Below, piece after piece: positions 11,929-24,860 of a DNA stretch of 64,000 nt (its first letter is position 1; each line of letters starts with the position of its first letter). Position numbers and translations under genes: made by a program. The stretch comes from Andrena cerasifolii (lineage: Eukaryota > Arthropoda > Insecta > Hymenoptera > Andrenidae), in NCBI RefSeq assembly GCF_050908995.1, contig NC_135124.1, forward strand, positions 6,014,001-6,078,000, written 5' to 3'. The notes beneath the pieces are model-generated. The model saw nothing but the letters and a program-made list of their open reading frames with translations, searched no databases and was not told where the DNA came from.

Positions 11929-13827
11929 CAGAGACTCTAAACATCAGCCTAAGGTCGAAGCCAGATATATTGGCCGGTGAGTTTCGCGAGGGGTATTCTT
12001 CCACCACACCGTTTGCCTGCCTGGGTGCTCCTTTTCTTAACGTTTTCTGCCTCGATCTCGTTCCATTCCACTCTCGCCTTCGCAGAACAGGAGTGAAGCA
12101 GAATTGGTGGGGATAGCGCCGAGCTTTTGACGTGTAGGCCAAACCGAGTTCTTAGCGTAGAAATACATGCATCAGAATAGGTGTGCGTTAGCTCCGAAAA
12201 AATTCAGGAGCTTTATTGTTGAGAACATTGATTCTGTCTTGATAGCTTTATCTCATATTGGTCTATGCATAGCTTTGTAACGCACACGACTATTACGCTA
12301 AGAATAAATAACAGCCAAACGGCTAGGTTCAGGCGGAGCTGAGCAGCGTTCCCGCTACCCCACCATACCCTGCGAGGGCCTCGCATCTCCAACTGACAGA
12401 TCCACGATCGTCAGGTGGTGGTATGAATTCATCAGCTAATATATCTGTCTTCGACCTTCATAATAAAACAGAAACCAATCGTTAACCCATCATCGCAAGG
12501 AATTGCGAGCTTCTTTACACGTTATAAGCTCTTCGTCGAAGACTCAATTTCTCGATTAACCTTGCGAAGGAATTGTCATTGGTTAGGCTACTAGTCGTAA
12601 GTAATTACAATGATTTCCCCAGGCATTCATGTATGTCGATCTTTTTCGCTTGCTTTTCTCAGTGGACCCCCGCTATCTGGCGATATAAAGGTGGCCCGCG
12701 AAATAAGACGAAGGAAAGCAAACAATGCCCCCTCCGGCGCGCTGAATGACTCACTTTGTTGCTTTCACTGCGAAACTTTCCTCGTGGAGGTGCTTTTAAG
12801 GAAGTTTCGAAGAACAGTAACGGCAATCATTGGCGGGGGAACGGGCGATTTGTTCTTGTTCGCTCGCCCGAGAGAACTCGCCGCTTTTTTGCCGACTATC
12901 GCCGCTTCGCCGCGTTCTATAGTTGGAAGCACGGCAGAATTTTTACGAGACAATATTGTAACGCGACCGGGCGGGCTTCGTTCCCCAGAAATCCTTTCGA
13001 GCAATTAAAATTTCTCCCCATTGAATAAAAGACGCGACTGTACCAGATTTCAAAGCTGAAGCTGCAAGGTGCTGTGTTTTATAATCGCAGCATAAATCAG
13101 TGCTTTACAGGGACGCTTAAATAACGAAGGCTTCTTTCGTTTCATTTTCAATGGAATTGTTTATCAATTTCTATATCTTTACGAGGCTCCTCCTATTTTT
13201 AGGAATTTATAATGGAAAGAATGTTTAAAATAGCGTACTCATTAAATAATAGAGTTAGATTTGTATGATCACAGTGTAAGGAGAAGCAGAGCGCGCCGGA
13301 GCAAGTGGAAGTGGTCAATGTATGGTCAGACACCAGCCAGTATAACTACTTAGAATTCTGCATGTTACTTTCTATTTCTCCACAAGTGTATTATTTTAAA
13401 AATTCTTTGGAGTAAAAATTATTCATATTGATAAGAACTTTATCAACATATACAAACTTTGCAGCAATTTCGTTAAAAAATTCAATTACACACTTGTTTA
13501 CACTCTTAAAAGGAACATCACCTTTTTCCTGTACAAAACGAAAGGTCTGTTGACTACACGAAGTTTAGTTATCTTGAACGAAGCTTACACAAATTTCATT
13601 TTCCCTATTCACAATTAAATGCACTCTAAGAATTATATAACCTTGTGATCTATTTCTTAAATTTTGATGTGCTATAATGTATAAGTCAAGATTTTTTTCT
13701 GAGACTACTACAAACTTATATTTTTCTACTCCTTCGACATTCAGTTAATAATAAAATAGTTTTCTTTGAAACAATGGAACGTGGATAAGTAAACATTAAT
13801 CACTAACAGGGAAGCTTTCCAAATTCA
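11929..13827. other. Gene-free stretch
   Basis: No clear gene or repeat. A minus-strand frame at 12325-12450 and a plus-strand frame at 12610-13008 are open but have no convincing splice sites, start or domain. Confidence 0.35.
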
Positions 13828-14435
13828 TTAAAGGGGGGACCCCACCCAGAAGCCACTAAACAGTTTGGGATTTTTTTGTACGTATAAATAAAAATATTGG
13901 GCTTGGATTTTTTACATAGTGTTAAAGCAATCTTTAATTTGATAGAAATTTTTTTTTATGGGAAATTGTACAAAATGGCTTTCCGGAGCACTGCAAAAAA
14001 ACTGGCTCACACTCCCGGGAATGACTGGATCATCTGAGAAGAAAATACAACACAGATATATAAACAGGAATATATACTCTACAACCTAGCGTAGGATTTT
14101 GTTGGTATTTCAATTATTCGATTTTTTACATGCATTTCAGTGCAAATTTTTATGCAAAAAATTAAAGTCAATTCTTCAAACTGCTACAATTTCCAAAATA
14201 ATTCGAATTTTGGGAAAATCCTAAGCTAGGTTGTAGAGAATATATTCCTGTTTATATATCTGTGTTGTATTTCCTTCTCAGATGATCCACTGATTCCCGG
14301 GAGTGTGGGCCAGTTTTTTTTAAAAAAATAAAGATTGCTTTGACACTATGTAAAAAATCCAAGCGTAATATTTTTATTTATACGAACAAAAAAATCCCAA
14401 ACTTTTTAGTGACTTCTGGATGGGGTCCCCCTTAA
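13828..14435. mobile_element. TTAA-flanked foldback element
   Basis: Left end TTAA then AGGGGGGACCCCA; right end TGGGGTCCCCC then TTAA. Arms of about 270 bp match through ATCCCAAAC, TGGATTTTTTACATAGTGT, CTCCCGGGAATCA-like and TATATAAACAGGAATATAT blocks. Loop near 14120-14200. The 4-bp TTAA duplication suggests piggyBac-type mobilisation. Confidence 0.85.
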
Positions 14436-14619
14436 ATGTAAGTAGCTAGTTTGTAAAAAAAAAAAATAGAACAGGACGCGTTTGTCGTGAAGGAATAAAT
14501 AATAAACGCTACAAGTGTATCTTATCACAAAGATGAATGACAGTAATTAAGGGTGAATCATCAATATTCCGACTTACAGTTTGACGGACAAAGGAAGTGT
14601 TACAATTTCAATCACTCAC

Positions 14620-14754
14620 GTGTTCTGGATTTATTGCAGCACCGTCACGAATATCTTGATGATCGGCACCAGAGCCATTGACCATACCAGACCCGGCGCC
14701 AGCACTTCCGCTTCCTTTTCCGCCGACACCGCCAGCTGGTGTTTGTGGCAAGCT
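14620..14754 (-). CDS. Candidate internal exon, Gly/Ser-rich, unknown gene
   Basis: On the minus strand, 135 bp (45 codons) lie between a strong acceptor (pyrimidine-rich, ending TTTCCCTATGTTTCAG) and a consensus donor (GTGAGTG). Only one of three frames is open throughout, and it starts and ends on codon boundaries. It reads SLPQTPAGG, a Gly/Ser/Ala-rich stretch (KGSGSAGAGSG), then ADHQDIRDGAAINPEH. Such flexible linkers are common in regulatory or channel proteins, but I do not recognise this one. The candidate exon at 17201-17303 ends in phase 1 and cannot join this one directly in the open frame; an exon between them would be needed. Confidence 0.45.
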
Positions 14755-17200
14755 CTGAAACATAGGGAAACAACGTCAGAATGATAAATTAGACGATCAG
14801 AAATGTTTTCTATTTATCCAAGCAGATTTTATTGCACCATACATAATTTCTCATTCCATTTTTATTCAATTCATCACCAGTACCAGTGCACTATTCCACG
14901 AATAGTAAACAATTTCAAACGATTCAACTGCGCACGTGATATCAATACAATGAATTTCATATTTCTGGTTGCAAAGTTTTTTTAGCACACCTTACAGACT
15001 TCATCCTTTTCGAAGTATATGATTTTTTGTAAATTTTGCAAACAAACGCTAATTTAATTTAAAACACAAAATTAACTGTTTTGCTCTCATCTGTTCCGCC
15101 CTACCATTACCCCCATTTTCGAGAAAATTAACCGCGCGCTTTAACGTGATTTGTAAGGGAGACCGAGAAACGAAACAAAGACGAGCACAAACAACGTCGG
15201 GATTAAGCAGCGCGATTTAATGCTATAAATTGCCGCGACAAAGAAGCACGTAAGAAAGCTACGTAGCGTTATTTATTCGATGTGTTTTCCTGCAGAATCT
15301 GGGCCGGATTTTTGCCTCAATTTGCGAAACCTTTTGCCGCGTACTATACACTCGAGTCCCCACCTGGGGTGCAACGCTTCGCGTGAAGGATTAGATGGTG
15401 CAAAGATGGTCGTAAAGGGAAATTTCGTCGAACGTATTTGCTCGATCTCACCGCCCCGGAAGAGAGATAGCGTAGATAATAAATCTCGTACACAATGGCA
15501 ATGCACGTACGCGATAGTATTAAGGATATCGCGTTGAATTCGTTTAATGACCATGCAAAGCAATTAGAATTTAATTAAATTTCGTTTACGTATTACTGCA
15601 GTGAATATAGTGGTGAATAATTCAGATTAAATACTTGTAATGACTGTAGAAAGAATAAAGTTTGTTGAATTGCGAATTGTGTTTGTTCTTAGAAACTACT
15701 TGTGTTTCAAAGTCAGTTATCGATTTCCCACGAATCTTATTCATCACTTCCTACGCCACAGAATTCCCGAGGAAGGTGTAAAAATTGAAATCTATCTTCC
15801 ATCGAAAAGTTCATGCTGCGAGCAGAAGTTTAAGATTGATAGAATGGCAATTTCGAATAATTCCAGCACGCGTATCCTCGAAATCATTTCAACACTGACG
15901 AGAAGTAAGTTTAAGCTCGCCGAAAGCCTCAGCTGAAGAAGCTCTTCGTCATTTTATCTTTCTCTGCTATTTCTCAACTGATACAGAAAAATTACGTAAT
16001 TTTGGATATCCCGAGGATCAGCTTAGTTCACGTCACACTCGCGAAAATATCTCATGCCTTCCAGGGATTTTACATGCTAACGCATATCGACGCCCCTGCA
16101 TCTTCGCTTCGCTCTGATTAATACAGATATATCGCTCAATTCTTATTTGCATGGAAAAAGTCGAGGGTATCTGTCTCAAGAAGAAACTAATCAGAAAAAT
16201 CGACGCCATATTTACAGATTTACAGTTCGTGGAGATAAGAAGATTCTTCTAAGTCATCGCTTACGCGATTAACTCTCCTAACTCTTATACAGTTTAATAA
16301 ACGTATTCATAGAAGAGATTTCTCTCGTTTCCTCCGTTTCTCCTTTCCCTCATTCGACAATTCCTTCCTCTTGCACTTCATCGTCGAAACGCAATTCGCT
16401 TTAGAGAAATACGAAAAGTTAAATTAAGCTTGATGTCTGCGTGACAAGCAGAGAGGTTCGTGATGGGTAAACTTTGTATAAAATTACTTATTGTAATAAG
16501 CGATCTTCCAATACTTTTCTGTGATTTGGTGTTGGGGCTTTCATTTTGTTCCTTCACACGTCACCGCGTTCAAAATTCACTTTCATATTCATCCCAACCT
16601 TTCATGCTCTATTATCCTGCAGGCGAATTATATTCGCAAACGAAATATATTTCAGAAATTAAAATTCATTCCACTGCCCCAATTGGACCATTTGTGCCAA
16701 GGGAGATCGTTGGAAAACCAAAATTAATTTCTACAGAATTATGCTTCCTATCTGTGTTTCAAAAGTGAAACATCCAAATAGAGATGTTTGACGAGTAACA
16801 AAATTTGCAAAACTCCTTCTAAATCAAATAACCAATTGCTGCCCCGAATTAAAGAAAGAAGCACAGATTCAAATCACAGATTCGTCGATCAAGAAACCCC
16901 AGCAGCAACGCAAGTGAAATCTCCTTGAATTGTAAGCCACCGAGCGAAATTCCACCCTGGCCACAGTGATCATCGATTGTTCTACATAAAATTCTCTGTT
17001 TATCAGTATCGTCGCTCAATTACCAGGCCAAGCAACGGTGCCGCGAGTTCTGGCAGCGTTCACAGGCTGAAATTTATGCGAGCGATCGGAGTCAGTGGCC
17101 GGGTTACCATTATAAACGCAGCGCCGCCAGGGGGATGCAATTTTGAAGGCAATTTAACTTGAACCGCAGCAGCAAGCGTGAGCTATGGGCAAATGTTTAC
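14755..17200. other. Gene-free stretch, possibly intronic
   Basis: No supportable exon or clear repeat. If the candidate exons on either side belong to one minus-strand gene, this is intron. Confidence 0.3.
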
Positions 17201-17303
17201 CGTGAAAATCGTTATAGTCGTTCCAGGGAGCTTCTGGACCGAGGAAGCCTTTCTCAGGCGATGGACGCGTTTCCATGTATTTTAACCGTACTCGATCGGC
17301 CAT
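17201..17303 (-). CDS. Candidate first coding exon, unknown gene
   Basis: On the minus strand, an ATG at 17303 (context GACTATGG) opens 34 codons plus one base, reading MADRVRLKYMETRPSPEKG and then FLGPEAPWNDYNDFHG, and ends at a GTAAAC donor. The mixed hydrophilic and aromatic composition is not simple-sequence and looks coding. The same frame stays open about 32 codons upstream of the ATG without an in-frame ATG or a pyrimidine-rich acceptor, so I prefer a first exon. I do not recognise the protein. It may start a gene continuing toward lower coordinates (see 14620-14754), but phases require at least one more exon. Confidence 0.35.
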
Positions 17304-17603
17304 AGTCCAATCCCCTTGTCCTCCAGCATCACTCCTATCGCCTTCGCACCCCCGCGTCTTTCGTATGTGTTTACTTGCGGATGTTGGCGCGGTAAACACA
17401 GTAGGACGCGCTACTCCGCTTTGAATAATACGTTAATGAGTGTGTCGACTTTGGTAATTAAGACGTTGGTGATATTGAATGTCACGCGGTGGATTGTGTG
17501 AATAGGTTGGTTAGAATGTGTTGGGACTTTTGGATTAGATTTAGTAGGATGCTAATAATTGAATCTACGGCAACTCGGAGCTGCTTTTCACTATTTCACG
17601 TTG

Positions 17604-18048
17604 TTAAGGGGAGGTTCCGGTCTTAAAAGTAGATTTTTTTTTATTTCATTTTTCGAATTTCAACCTTTTAGGAATACGTGTTTAAAAGGATTTGTTGAAA
17701 ATCGTAAAATTCACGAAGTTATAGGCATTTGAGTAGCGGCAAATGCGTGAGTAACACCCGGCCACTCGGCACTCACGTAAAACTTTAAACGCGTTTTTCT
17801 CGAAACAGTGTTCTCAAAACGGTGGGACCTGTATCTCCAAAAGTTATTATCCGATTCGACTGATTTTTTTTTTACTTAGGAGGGAAACCAGAAAAAATAC
17901 AAAAATTGAAAATTTATAATTTTTAAAGGCGTTGAAAGGACGAAAGATATAGGGGGAAAGTGATTTCAAACTTCAAGTGTCGTTATATTCTTAAAAAATG
18001 TCATTTTTGCATTTTTTCTGGTTTCCCCCCTTACTGATTAAGAATCCT
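17604..18048. mobile_element. TTAA-type foldback, right end truncated
   Basis: It begins TTAAGGGGAGGTTCCGG. Inverted arms meet near 17950: the block CCAGAAAAAATACAAAAATTG on the left matches the complement of 18001-18030. The right arm stops at about 18048 and the right TTAA end is absent. The interior from 17816 matches 63450-63700. It also carries TTTAAACGCGTTTTTCTCG at 17784, identical to the TTAA element at 50104. Confidence 0.65.
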
Positions 18049-19355
18049 TTTGGTCTTTTGTTTTAGATCAGCGGAACAGCCGGAATCGTGCGCACCGCGA
18101 GGTAACTTTTCCCTGCACACGCTTTACGATATGACCCATATCTCCAATATTAATTATAATATTATATATGGTTCAAAATTTTTTCACAACTTACTGAAAT
18201 GTTAATAAACACGTGTGCATAATGCTCATTGGTAAAAACTGTGTAGTTTTTTTGTGCGTCGTCTCTAAAGAAAGACAAAAAAATTAAGAATTGCTTGACG
18301 AACGATTTAACATCACCGCAATACCACGAATCTACCATCGAAAGTTCTGCAATCACCAGAATTCTCCCAACTTCGCATAAACTAGGTTTACTTATCGCAT
18401 TGGTTTAAACACTCGCGGTAGATTTCTATGCACCACAATCGCGTCTCTATACAATTTTCAGTGCCCCTGCAATTTCACTTATTTCCTACACCCCCATCGA
18501 CAATTTTTTTACTTCATTCACTGCCGCCTGACTGTCTCCGCTTCCAACATTTATCCCAGCTTTCCAGCGAAACGTTAGAAAATCGTGAAAACCTAATTTT
18601 CATTAAAACACCAGAGAAGCAAATTTCAGCTGTATCGATTGGACCTTCTATAGTCTCTACTTTCCACGCAGCCCTGTCACTTTCCTTTATCCACCCCCGG
18701 GATCCTCGCAAAGAGTAAACGTATGTACTATATCCTCCGCACCCCCGTGGCGCTAGCAGCCTCGCACTTCACTCCTTACTCCCCCTTTCCCCTTTCTGCT
18801 TTGCCTCTCCCTCGAAACCCAACGAGGATGCAGATCATAACGGATATTTCAGTTCAGTCGGGAAGTTCACTTTAGCTGCAACACAGCCGCCCCTTGGCGA
18901 GGGGGGGTTGAAAACAGGAGGCGGCGAAATGCGCGATGGAAATAGCGCGTTGGTGGAAATTGCAATTCTACGGCGACTAGTGACTGAAGGAGGAAAATTA
19001 TGACTATAGCGAGGGGAGTTTCCGCGACAGTAGACGATGATTTTGCTGCTAGGTGATTACGGAATGCGCGCACGCGTGTGAATTACTGCGGTGTTACGTC
19101 GGCAGTCACTGCGAGTTTGAAGTTTATTACTGCAGAATTGTCCCTCTTTTCAATAATAAGTGTTGAAGTTTGTGGGGAATCTTAACAGTGGTTATTAGCG
19201 AGTCTGACCTACACGAGTCTGCTCTTGCGATTTGATTTTACATTAATTTATGTCGCAGCATCGTTTCATTTAAGGTAGTTCATATGTTGGAGATTCTCTT
19301 GGTAATTGAAGTTGTGCTTTATAGTTAGTCCGAAATTATTAAACGTGTTGGCGAT
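18049..19355. other. Gene-free stretch
   Basis: No supportable gene. A C-rich run at 18720-18810 and short open frames only. Confidence 0.35.
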
Positions 19356-19523
19356 TAAAGGCTGGAACAGACACGTCGAGTAATTTAGTCGAGTAGCGAG
19401 TAATTTAGTAATTTACCATTGTTTTACTAAACTACTTGACTAAATTTTAGTGTTCCCACACGAAAAATTACTAAATTATTCGCTACTCGATTAAGTTACT
19501 CGACGTGTCTGAATCAGCCTTTA
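19356..19523. mobile_element. Short palindromic element
   Basis: TAAAGGCTGGAACAGACACG at the left and the complement ending CAGCCTTTA at the right; inside, GTCGAGTAATTTAG-type blocks are repeated and inverted. At 168 bp it is too short for a gene and has the form of a MITE. The interior motif ACxCGTCGAGTAA recalls the end of the Harbinger-like copy at 40215. Confidence 0.75.
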
Positions 19524-20514
19524 GGGTGATGAGCTTAATAGTCTAATTTTGATTATCAAGGAAGAAGTAGGTAATTATGATACCTTGAGTCAGCTAACTG
19601 AATACACGTAATGTACTTCGTGCTTGTCCCCACTATTCATTCAAAAAGCGAAACTGGGAGCAAAGCTATTCTTAAATTTATATACAGAGAACCTAATGTG
19701 AAAATTCCAACATTAAAAAAATACAGAAAGAAAGAATAGAAAAAATCATGAGTGAAGAAAAGAGTCTCGACTGAAGGAGACATAGCAATCCTAACACCTT
19801 GCGATCACTTCACGAGTCCGTACATTTCACAGATAATTAAACATTCGTGACCCTGCAAAATCGCCACCGTACACCCTTTGCTTTCTGCGACGACAGGCCT
19901 GATCCTCCACCTAAACCTCCAACGTGGATGTCTACCTCCACACGACGTACTCCCAGCGAGGTTACACGTTTTAGTGCTTCTTTGGCGACGGTTCGATTAT
20001 CGATCGAGGGGGGCCCCGAGTTCGAGACCAACCCCCTCGGCGAATTCCACCAGTTGGCACCTCCGAAAACCAACGACTTACTCGGCGCACGGGGATCCCG
20101 AGCAGATGGATTAAAGGGGATTTCTTCGTTCCCGCTCCTCCTTTGCAGGCTGGGTCGAGAGTCAGGCTTAAAATTTTATTCCGTTTCGAGTGGCCCCCGA
20201 GTTCTATTCGGTATCGAGAAGCTGGAATTTCGTTGGTCCATCGGCACGGGGCGAGTTTCGCCGTGTGATCGAACTCTAAGGGATCTAAATAAGAATCTTC
20301 GCGAGCACTGAGCAGCTTCCTGCTGGAGGCAATTAAAGTTTCGAGTTAATTTGTACGTTTGAGTTCGGAGGTGGTGGTTATGACGATGTCTTGTAGCGCT
20401 TTAACAACTTTAAGAATTGTTTACTAGATGTGGAAGATGTTAATGTTTTCTGTTAGGTAGGAGGTGCTGTGGATAGACGAAGATGATATAATAGAATGTT
20501 TTTTTAATTTGACT
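19524..20514. other. Gene-free stretch
   Basis: No supportable gene. GC-rich 19850-20310 has overlapping open frames on both strands (154 codons plus, 78 codons minus) without recognisable domains. Confidence 0.35.
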
Positions 20515-21239
20515 TTAAGGGGGAATCCTATTCTTTGGACTAAAAACATAGTAAAATTTGGGATTTTTTTTTAAAGAAACCAGCGTTTTGATTCGTCTGA
20601 AATTTGGACCATGTTTTGATGCATCTTTGAGGAAGCTGCAGTTTTTTTTTTATTAATTTTTAACCGTAAATATAGTAGTTACGCTTGAATGACCATCACG
20701 CCGTGCAAAATTCACCGATCATTGGTGAGCATGATATTTATCTACCAGGTAATCAGAAACAGATAAATGAAACGGCGTTTTATTTTATACAAATATAGCT
20801 TCAAATAGGTGAACCAGCAAAAAATAAAAAAAATATTGAGCAGTGTGGAGAGATTTCAAAATGAAAGGTCTGAACTGTTAATTTTTGCAATCCAATTTTG
20901 CGCGATTTTTTTTTGTAACAAAAGAAGTATAGAACTTAGCGGTATTCTGGTTCATCAAATTGAAGCTACATATGTACAAAGTAAAGCGCCGTTTCATTTT
21001 TCTGTTTCAGATTACCTGGAAGGTAAATATCATGCACACCAGCGGACGACGAGCTTTGCGCGGCGTGATGCATAACTCCTATATTTACGGTAAAAAATTA
21101 ATAAAAAAAAAACTGCAACTTCTTCAAGGATGCATAAAAACACTGTCCAAATTTCAGATGAATCGAAACGCTAGTTTCTTTTAAAAAAAATCCTAAATTT
21201 TGCTATGTTTTTAGTCCATATAATAGGATTCCCCCTTAA
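20515..21239. mobile_element. TTAA-flanked foldback element
   Basis: Left TTAAGGGGGAATCCTAT, right ATAGGATTCCCCCTTAA. Arms are about 300 bp and can be followed through GGACTAAAAACATAG, CTGCAGTTTTTTTT and CAGATTACCTGGTA-type blocks to a centre near 20870. TTAA at both ends. No open frame of substance. Confidence 0.85.
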
Positions 21240-22605
21240 ATGTAATGTTATAGCTTTTATCATGCACTGGCGATTAATAAAGGTAAGGGCATACATTAGT
21301 ATTATTTCATCCATCTATGTTGTTGTAATATTTCTTTCAGTGGCGTTTCCGTTTCTCAATTCCACGATCCAAATCATTTTGTAAATTTTGTAAAAATAAT
21401 CATCTGTAAAGACTGAGTTGGAGGATGTGGGTCTGTCAAATAATTATATAATACATATTAAACATAAACGTATATTATATTCTAGAATGAACAAAGTCAA
21501 AGTCATTCAAGAAATTTCACATTCCAGTATCTTCAGTGAACTTTTGAGAAATTAAGAAAGTGACTATATTCTTCATTCATATTGTATCAGCACATAACTC
21601 CAAAAATCTGCGATGAAATATATTATAAAGATATTATTAGAATTATATTATAATCTGACTTAAACTACCACCTAACTTTAATTCTCACGGAACTTGAGAG
21701 AAATTTTCATCTTCCCTTTCATTTATATAACATTAACCACTTTATCCCCACTCCGCAGCTGCTACCCTTCAAAGAGAAATCTACAGGTGTAACGAAAAAA
21801 TGCCACAAGAAAAGCAGGATATTTTTTCTGTCGCAATTAGCGAACGCACCGACCAGGAACCGCAATGGCGAACGCAACAAAGGCACCGGTTGCGATCCAA
21901 ACGATCGATCCCTCCTCCATTCTTTCGTGCCTTCACCTTTTGTCCGTCTCAGCGGGGGAGAAAGCACGAGCTGCTTTGTAATTATAAATCTCATTAAAAT
22001 TCATAACGCGACACGGAAAGTCATTAGCCTTAAGCGACCGTGGGTACGCTGTTGCGCCTTCGAGACGCTCTGCGGTGACCGAGCAACCTCCAACCGGTGA
22101 AAAATCATTTTAACCCGGCGAGTTTGCCGCGTCACGACGCTTTATGCTGTTAACAATAATTGGCCCACCAACTGTGCTGTGTTTTTCGGCTGGCTGGCCC
22201 GCGACCACCGGCAAACTATAAATTTCACCGCGAGAAGCATTTTAGAACGTGCTCCTTGAAAAACGTGGAGATGTTGGAAGTGGTGTCAGGGACGCCAGCG
22301 ATTTAAAATCTCGAGATTCGGTAATTCGTAATAATACCGAAAGTCGCATAATGAAGGTATATTACAGTCTGAAATTCATTGTCTCTGATTTCAAATTTCG
22401 TGGTATTTTTTGCTGCGAATTATGTGCAATTTTATAAAGTTTTTGCACGGAGGAATTGGGCCACATTTTCTATAGCCTGAAAATCAAGTGGGAGCGTCAA
22501 GAATGGATTTGAAGCTGATAATTTCGACACCTGTAGTGGCCATTGATTATGGACATCTTGAACAGCTTCGTTTACTACGCAACTGCAAGCGAGTAAATGT
22601 ATCCG
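21240..22605. other. Gene-free stretch
   Basis: No supportable gene or clear repeat. Confidence 0.3.
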
Positions 22606-23153
22606 TTAAGGGGGTACTCTAGTGTAACTGTCCGTTTCTCAACGCCATCTTCGGGAATTTATTTAAGAAAAACTATGAGTTTATACTATCTGGCGTTTTG
22701 CCTGCATGTTGAGGTATGTTTGAAGTAACACTCAGAATTTTTTTAGCTTTTTTTATCGCATATATACATAGATATAGTCGGTAGCGCAAGCTTCTTAAAA
22801 AAATTCTTTTTCGACGGGCGTTGGTGTGGGAACTGTTCTAGTTCTCCAAAATGGAAAAACTAAGGTTCATATTCTTTATTATCTTTGTCGCTATGGTTGG
22901 AACCTCGGACGAGTTTCTATCTTGCATAAAATTAATTCTACAGAACGAAAATAGCAAATTTATCAGCAGAAATCGAACATTAGTAGCGCTGTCATACATA
23001 TGTATATATTATTCAAATAATTTTTTTTTACTGTTTATAGTATTAACAAACATTACCCAAAATTACTAGTCACAATTTGTATTCATCTCCTTGTAATTAA
23101 TTCGCAAAAAATACTTGATTTTCAAGCGATCTGACGCTGCCTAGTCCCCTTAA
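22606..23153. mobile_element. Possible TTAA-bounded element
   Basis: TTAAGGGGGTACTC at the left and CCTAGTCCCCTTAA at the right would fit the TTAA group, and the right end resembles the ends of the element at 50104. However, the two ends match each other for only about eight bases beyond TTAA and no inverted arms follow, so the pairing may be accidental. Confidence 0.3.
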
Positions 23154-24318
23154 CGCTCTGTACAGAGCTGCACAGGTTTCCAGTACGCTTCCACATATGA
23201 CAAGCCCTTTAATGTGCCGGGGGCGAAAGTTACACAAAATCGTCCCTTATCTCTCGCTATACAAAGGCACCACCGTGGACAAACGTTAAATTCAAGAACT
23301 TTAGATCCAACTTCAAATAATACTTGCACCTACTGTTCAAGCTAAAAGTAATACTATCTGATTCCCCACGACGAGGCTGCTCCGAAATCTGAACCAAGCA
23401 CGGCGCACTCGTTTGCTCGAATATTACCCGAAACTTAACACACCCGTTTCATTAAGCATAAGTCACGGGGAGAAATCCTCCATTATTGGCGGGCGCAAAC
23501 GAGATACAATGGCTGTCGCTGAATCCCCATCCTCCGCAGAATCGCGGGAGCAATCCGTTCACCGCGTAACACGCTCCGTAGAATCCCATTCGAAGGAATA
23601 TGGTATCCACGGTCCCCGTGAAAGCCCGAATAAATACGTTCACGGCGATTTAATCTTTCAAGCGCCAAAGACCCTCGCCCCGTCCCCGTCGCCACCCCTC
23701 TTCATATACCAAGCTGGGAATCTTTCTCGCTCCTCCGGGCAGCGGCAAGTTTCGCTGAAACCAGTTACCTGCTCTTTTACCCTGCACTTTGCAGCCTTCG
23801 CCAGGGAAAATTTAGTTTCGCGGGAATTCTCGGTTGCAGGCGACCGCCTCCTACCATTGCAGCCACCCTCGCCGCCCGCTCTGTTCCTACGCCACGTTTT
23901 ATAAAGACGAATCGCCACGAAGAACGGCGGAAGATGTAGAAAGACCAGGGGGGTGGCTGGGCGGGCGAACCTTGGGGGAACTGGAGGAAAGTTTTTTGCA
24001 GAGGACAGCGAGTTTGATCAGAGAGCTCGGGGGCCGCTTCCAAATCGAAGATTGATTAACAGGTGAACGTTAAACGACGAATAGAGTCGGCTGGAAGTTC
24101 GGTGGCTCAATTATTATTACTGCAATGGAGAACTTGGTAACTTTTGTTCGCGACCAGATGATAGTGTTGCGTGGATGCGTAGACAGTGTTTAGGGTGTGC
24201 AGTGGCTTAGAGTGGTGTCATTGAAACAAGTTGATAGATCAAATCTGGTACGTATATTGCAATCATCTATTTTGGATGTTGGTATGTAACACTCTACCAC
24301 CAAAGACGCTTGACTTAC
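23154..24318. other. Gene-free stretch
   Basis: No supportable gene. GC-rich 23470-23910 is open in several frames on both strands without domain or splice support. Confidence 0.3.
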
Positions 24319-24472
24319 GTTATCCATACCGCAGAGCTCATACACCGCGCGGCCCAATCTAATAAAAGTGTTCGCGATTTCTTTGCCATTTCGCTCGACG
24401 GAGGCTTTCGGGTTGCCAGCGCGTGTGGGTGGAGCAACCGAGGCGAACTCGTGGAAATGATTAAGGCAGGCC
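24319..24472 (-). CDS. Candidate internal exon, unknown gene
   Basis: On the minus strand, 154 bp lie between a very good acceptor (CTTTTTTCCTGCCGCATCCGCAG) and a consensus donor (GTAAGTC). One frame gives 51 codons including KASVERNGKEIANTFIRLG then RAVYELCGMDN and ends on a codon boundary. A second frame is also open, so the reading frame is not certain. I do not recognise the product. It lies inside a 239-codon minus-strand open frame that I do not believe as a whole. It could belong to the same long-intron gene as 17201-17303 or 14620-14754, or be a chance combination in GC-rich DNA. Confidence 0.35.
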
Positions 24473-24860
24473 CTGCGGATGCGGCAGGAAAAAAGCATTA
24501 CGCATCCGGGAATGCGGCACGCGGAAACGTGCAGGAGCCACGGGCCTGGAAAAACCAAGGCAACTTTGACGCGAAAGGAAGCCCGTCCTCGTTCCTGGCT
24601 TCCGATCCTCCGCAAAATAAGAAACACGCAAACAGCCCCCAAAGAAGCTTCAGAAGATCCGCGGCCGGGCTTCACCGACGTTCTCGCATTACACGTGTGC
24701 AATTTCGGCTCATCGAGGATGCGGAAGGATCGTTTCGTCCCCGTTGCGAGCGATGCTTCCAGGAATTCCGGCGAAAATGATGGCTTCGGAAAAGAAACGT
24801 CGAGGCAGAATTTGCAAGTCGGAGGTAGACGAGGATAGGGATGAATCGATCGATGGAAAA

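Noticed and set aside
12325..12450. Minus frame reading DEFIPPPDDRGSVSWRCEALAG
   Set aside because: Acceptor lacks a pyrimidine tract, donor is weak, and the frame ends soon after; not supportable.
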